DNA of 64,000 nt from Gorsachius magnificus. Taxonomy: Eukaryota; Chordata; Aves; Pelecaniformes; Ardeidae. Under the pieces are notes generated by a model that saw nothing but the letters and a program-made list of their open reading frames with translations, ran no database searches and had not been told where the DNA came from. Of the stretch, positions 61,410 to 64,000 are shown one piece after another. The stretch covers positions 15,116,007 through 15,180,006 of the forward strand of contig CM067086.1 in NCBI GenBank assembly GCA_034008185.1, given 5' to 3'. The position numbers and the translations under genes were made by a program. Each line of letters begins with the position of its first letter. The stretch's first letter is position 1.

Positions 61410-64000
61410 CTGCCAATCAAAAAAAAAAAAAAGATTGATAAAAAAAGTTGAGGGGAGTGGAAGTGAGGAGGGTGGAAGAGGAGCAATCAATAATGCATTT
61501 GATATTCAGTTAAAAGGACAGAGAAAAGGAGAAGGTCTGAGCTAAGGTGCCAAAGGAAGGGAGACAACGATGCTGGGCACAAGAGAAAACTGCCAATTTA
61601 ATTAGACGACTGAAATGGCAACAAAACCACCAGTGGCACAAATCTCACCATGCGCACTGACAGCATTTTCTGGATAATTTACTGATGGAATCATTGGTCT
61701 TATGGACAATTTACCTAGAGAGAATGACTACCACAAACACAAACAGGTACACGCAGAGGACCACAACACGGGAACAAGAGGAGGTGCTGTAGGCGCTAGC
61801 AGCTCTTGTAACGTTACACATAGCTGATTTAAACAATACCACCACCGTTCAGTTAAGGCTATTTCAGATAAATTGAATGCTGTATTACATGTACCTAGCA
61901 CTTTTTAAAATGATTTAAATGGTAAATAGAATATACACAATCAAATATAATTTATAATACATGTAATTCTACTTTTGAAAATATGCCTCAACATCTTTAA
62001 TTTCTTCCAGTCCAGTGAATCAATAGCCCTTCCAAATATTTAAAGTCATGGATCACTGGCTACAAAATTGTGTCATTTTAGCTAAGAAATGGTTATTCAA
62101 GGACATGGCTGCAAGAAATCCCACGTTAAATAGGCAATAATAATTAAAATGGTAACATGTTTTCTTTATCATTTGTACTCCAGATTCTGAACAGAGCATT
62201 CTGACTTCTCTGGTTGAAACGTCTACTGAAAAGGAACCCTCAAAGCTCATTATAAGTGATGGACCAACAGGAAACAGCATTTAGGATGAGAAAGTTGCAA
62301 CATAATCAGACCTATCAGATGTTAACTGTGTTATAAATCAAGATATCCCTTATTCTGGGGCTTTAACTTCTGCCCTTTACACTGACATCAGTTGGGGCAC
62401 TGAAACATACAGCAGATTTTAAGATACCTGTTCTACAAGTGTTATAATTAATTTTGGAAATAAAAGAATACTAATATCATGTCTGCTTTATAAAATCCAA
62501 AATTTAAAGGGACCACTTCTACTGGAGTTTGCTCACTGAGGTATGTATCTGTCATTTGCACTGATAGCTATTAACCAGATAAACCTCCTGTATGACAACA
62601 AGAAAATGTACATAAGAGCAAAATATTAAGCTTTGAGCTCAAGTTTTTTCACAGGTATTTTTTCATACACAGATGAATGTACCTGCAACCTCAACTATGA
62701 AGTCTGTACACAAATGTGTATTTTTTTCCATCATATGAGTAAGCAAACTTCAAGTCACCTCTGCGTTCAAGACTGAGGACTAGCTTGCAACTTGTTGAAA
62801 ACATGGCTGAAGCACGGTTGCGATCCATAAAGGTTTATCTCTTAGAAATACATTTTTTATCTCCCCATCTGAAGATGACAAAATTCTCAGGCACAAACAA
62901 ATAAAAAAAATTTGGTCACTGTGTTTGGTCATTGTATTCTAAATAGCTAATTAGAAAATGAGTAATTATTCCTCTATTTGGTAGGCGCCAAGTTCAGTGT
63001 TCTGTCTACATGCATCATGTTGTACCGTAAAAGCTGTTTAAACGTATTATTTGTTTCCAAATCCACTTTTCTGAAACCTTAGCTTTTCCAGTTGTATTTC
63101 AATTTTAATAGCATTTTTAACATTGGTGGTTGATTGCATACCACATTTGTGAAAGGTCTTTTAAAAAAAAAAAAATCAATGCTTAATAAGAACACAAGGC
63201 AAAATAGTCAGATCACATTAAAGACTTACAGGCTTTCCTTTTGGCAGTGTTATTTAATTTAATTATGCTTGAGGTATGCATCCAGCAGTTACTCCTCAAA
63301 GCAATTTTATCTAAAAATTATGCATTATTTTAAAATATTTCAGATGCTATATTTAAAATTTGGACCCACCCCAAATATTGTAGGGTTAATTACGATACCT
63401 AAAGAGAGAGTTAAATGACTGCTGTGTATTTCAGTCCATTTGGATGATACTGTAAGCATTCTATAAGATTACAATCCAAAAGGATGCAAAGGCCTACCCA
63501 AGGAATACTATACCAGGCTTAGTACCACTGAAACTTAACTAGGCTTGAATAGCACTGCCAGAAAACTGTTGCTCACATTGTTATATGTTTGGATTGGCCA
63601 TGAACACACCTTCTCAGATCAGTTTCTTACAGATACATAAAAACATTATTGACCAATTGCCTGAAACAGCACAGAGAATACCAGCTTCTCTCCTGCCAAG
63701 AACATTGAGAAAACACCCCCACAAAACTGGCCACGCTTTTCCTTTGCTACACCAGAACTTTGCCTGACTGAAAAATAATTTTAGACTATATTGGAAGTAG
63801 TCAGCAAAAAACAGTAAGAGCTTTGGAAAAATAATCATCAATGCTGAAAAGGCTATTCTGTTCATTTCTTGAATAATGCAGGAAGTTAATTATTCTTCAG
63901 ACTCATCATTTAGCTTTTAACTTCTTTCCTACAGATTTGGAAAATTTAGTATTTGTAGCATATGCAATCCTTATATTCAAAAGACTACAATATCATGTGA
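61410..64000 (-). other. DNAJC24: DNAJC24 intron upstream of the J-domain exon (partial)
   Basis: This phase-0 intron runs off the right edge. It should lie between the exon that encodes the N-terminal KKDWYS..LG-type segment and the HPD exon. I looked for that upstream exon on the minus strand and did not find it here. No repeat family was recognised, only short A/T runs. Confidence 0.65.

Noticed and set aside
1..64000. CRISPR arrays, operons, tRNA or rRNA genes
   Set aside because: The sequence is vertebrate nuclear DNA; no regularly spaced repeats, tRNA-like cloverleaf boxes or rRNA segments were seen.

Overview
The window is vertebrate nuclear DNA, almost certainly from a bird. Genes are split by GT-AG introns, there is one CpG-island promoter, and the interspersed repeats are CR1 LINE copies plus a solo-LTR-like element of a type I recognise from bird genomes. 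That LTR suggests a neoavian rather than a galliform bird (inference).

Three genes can be read, in the order ELP4 (minus) - IMMP1L (plus) - DNAJC24 (minus). This is the gene order of human 11p13 next to PAX6, in inverted orientation. ELP4 is 5'-partial: coding exon 1 (11676-11847) and a 36-nt exon 2 (6181-6216) are present, and the rest lies left of the window. IMMP1L is complete: a non-coding exon ending at 12023 and five coding exons between 28667 and 49024 give a 166-residue protein with the Ser40/Lys83 dyad. DNAJC24 is 3'-partial: its last three coding exons (61409-61271, 51395-51327, 50342-50218) hold the HPD motif and the C-terminal zinc finger. The first ~37 residues were not found and probably lie beyond 64000.

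Layout: 1-6180 is ELP4 intron 2 with a 2.1-kb CR1. 6217-11675 is ELP4 intron 1 with an older CR1 piece. 11380-12380 is a CpG island with a head-to-head ELP4/IMMP1L promoter. 12024-28633 is the long first intron of IMMP1L. 28634-49100 holds the IMMP1L coding exons and introns, including an LTR at 41481-41862 and a candidate conserved regulatory block at 43420-43790. 49100-50217 is the tail-to-tail junction with DNAJC24. 50218-64000 is DNAJC24, with two further CR1 pieces in its introns.

The three proteins do not form one pathway: Elongator tRNA modification, mitochondrial inner-membrane presequence cleavage, and diphthamide synthesis on EF2. ELP4 and DNAJC24 both act on the translation machinery. 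I saw no sign of an undescribed multi-gene system. The more unusual items are structural: overlapping alternative hairpins at 5400-5439, a homeodomain-like palindrome at 43594-43617, and G/C-run tracts beside the shared promoter. Long open frames elsewhere look like chance or repeat-derived frames.
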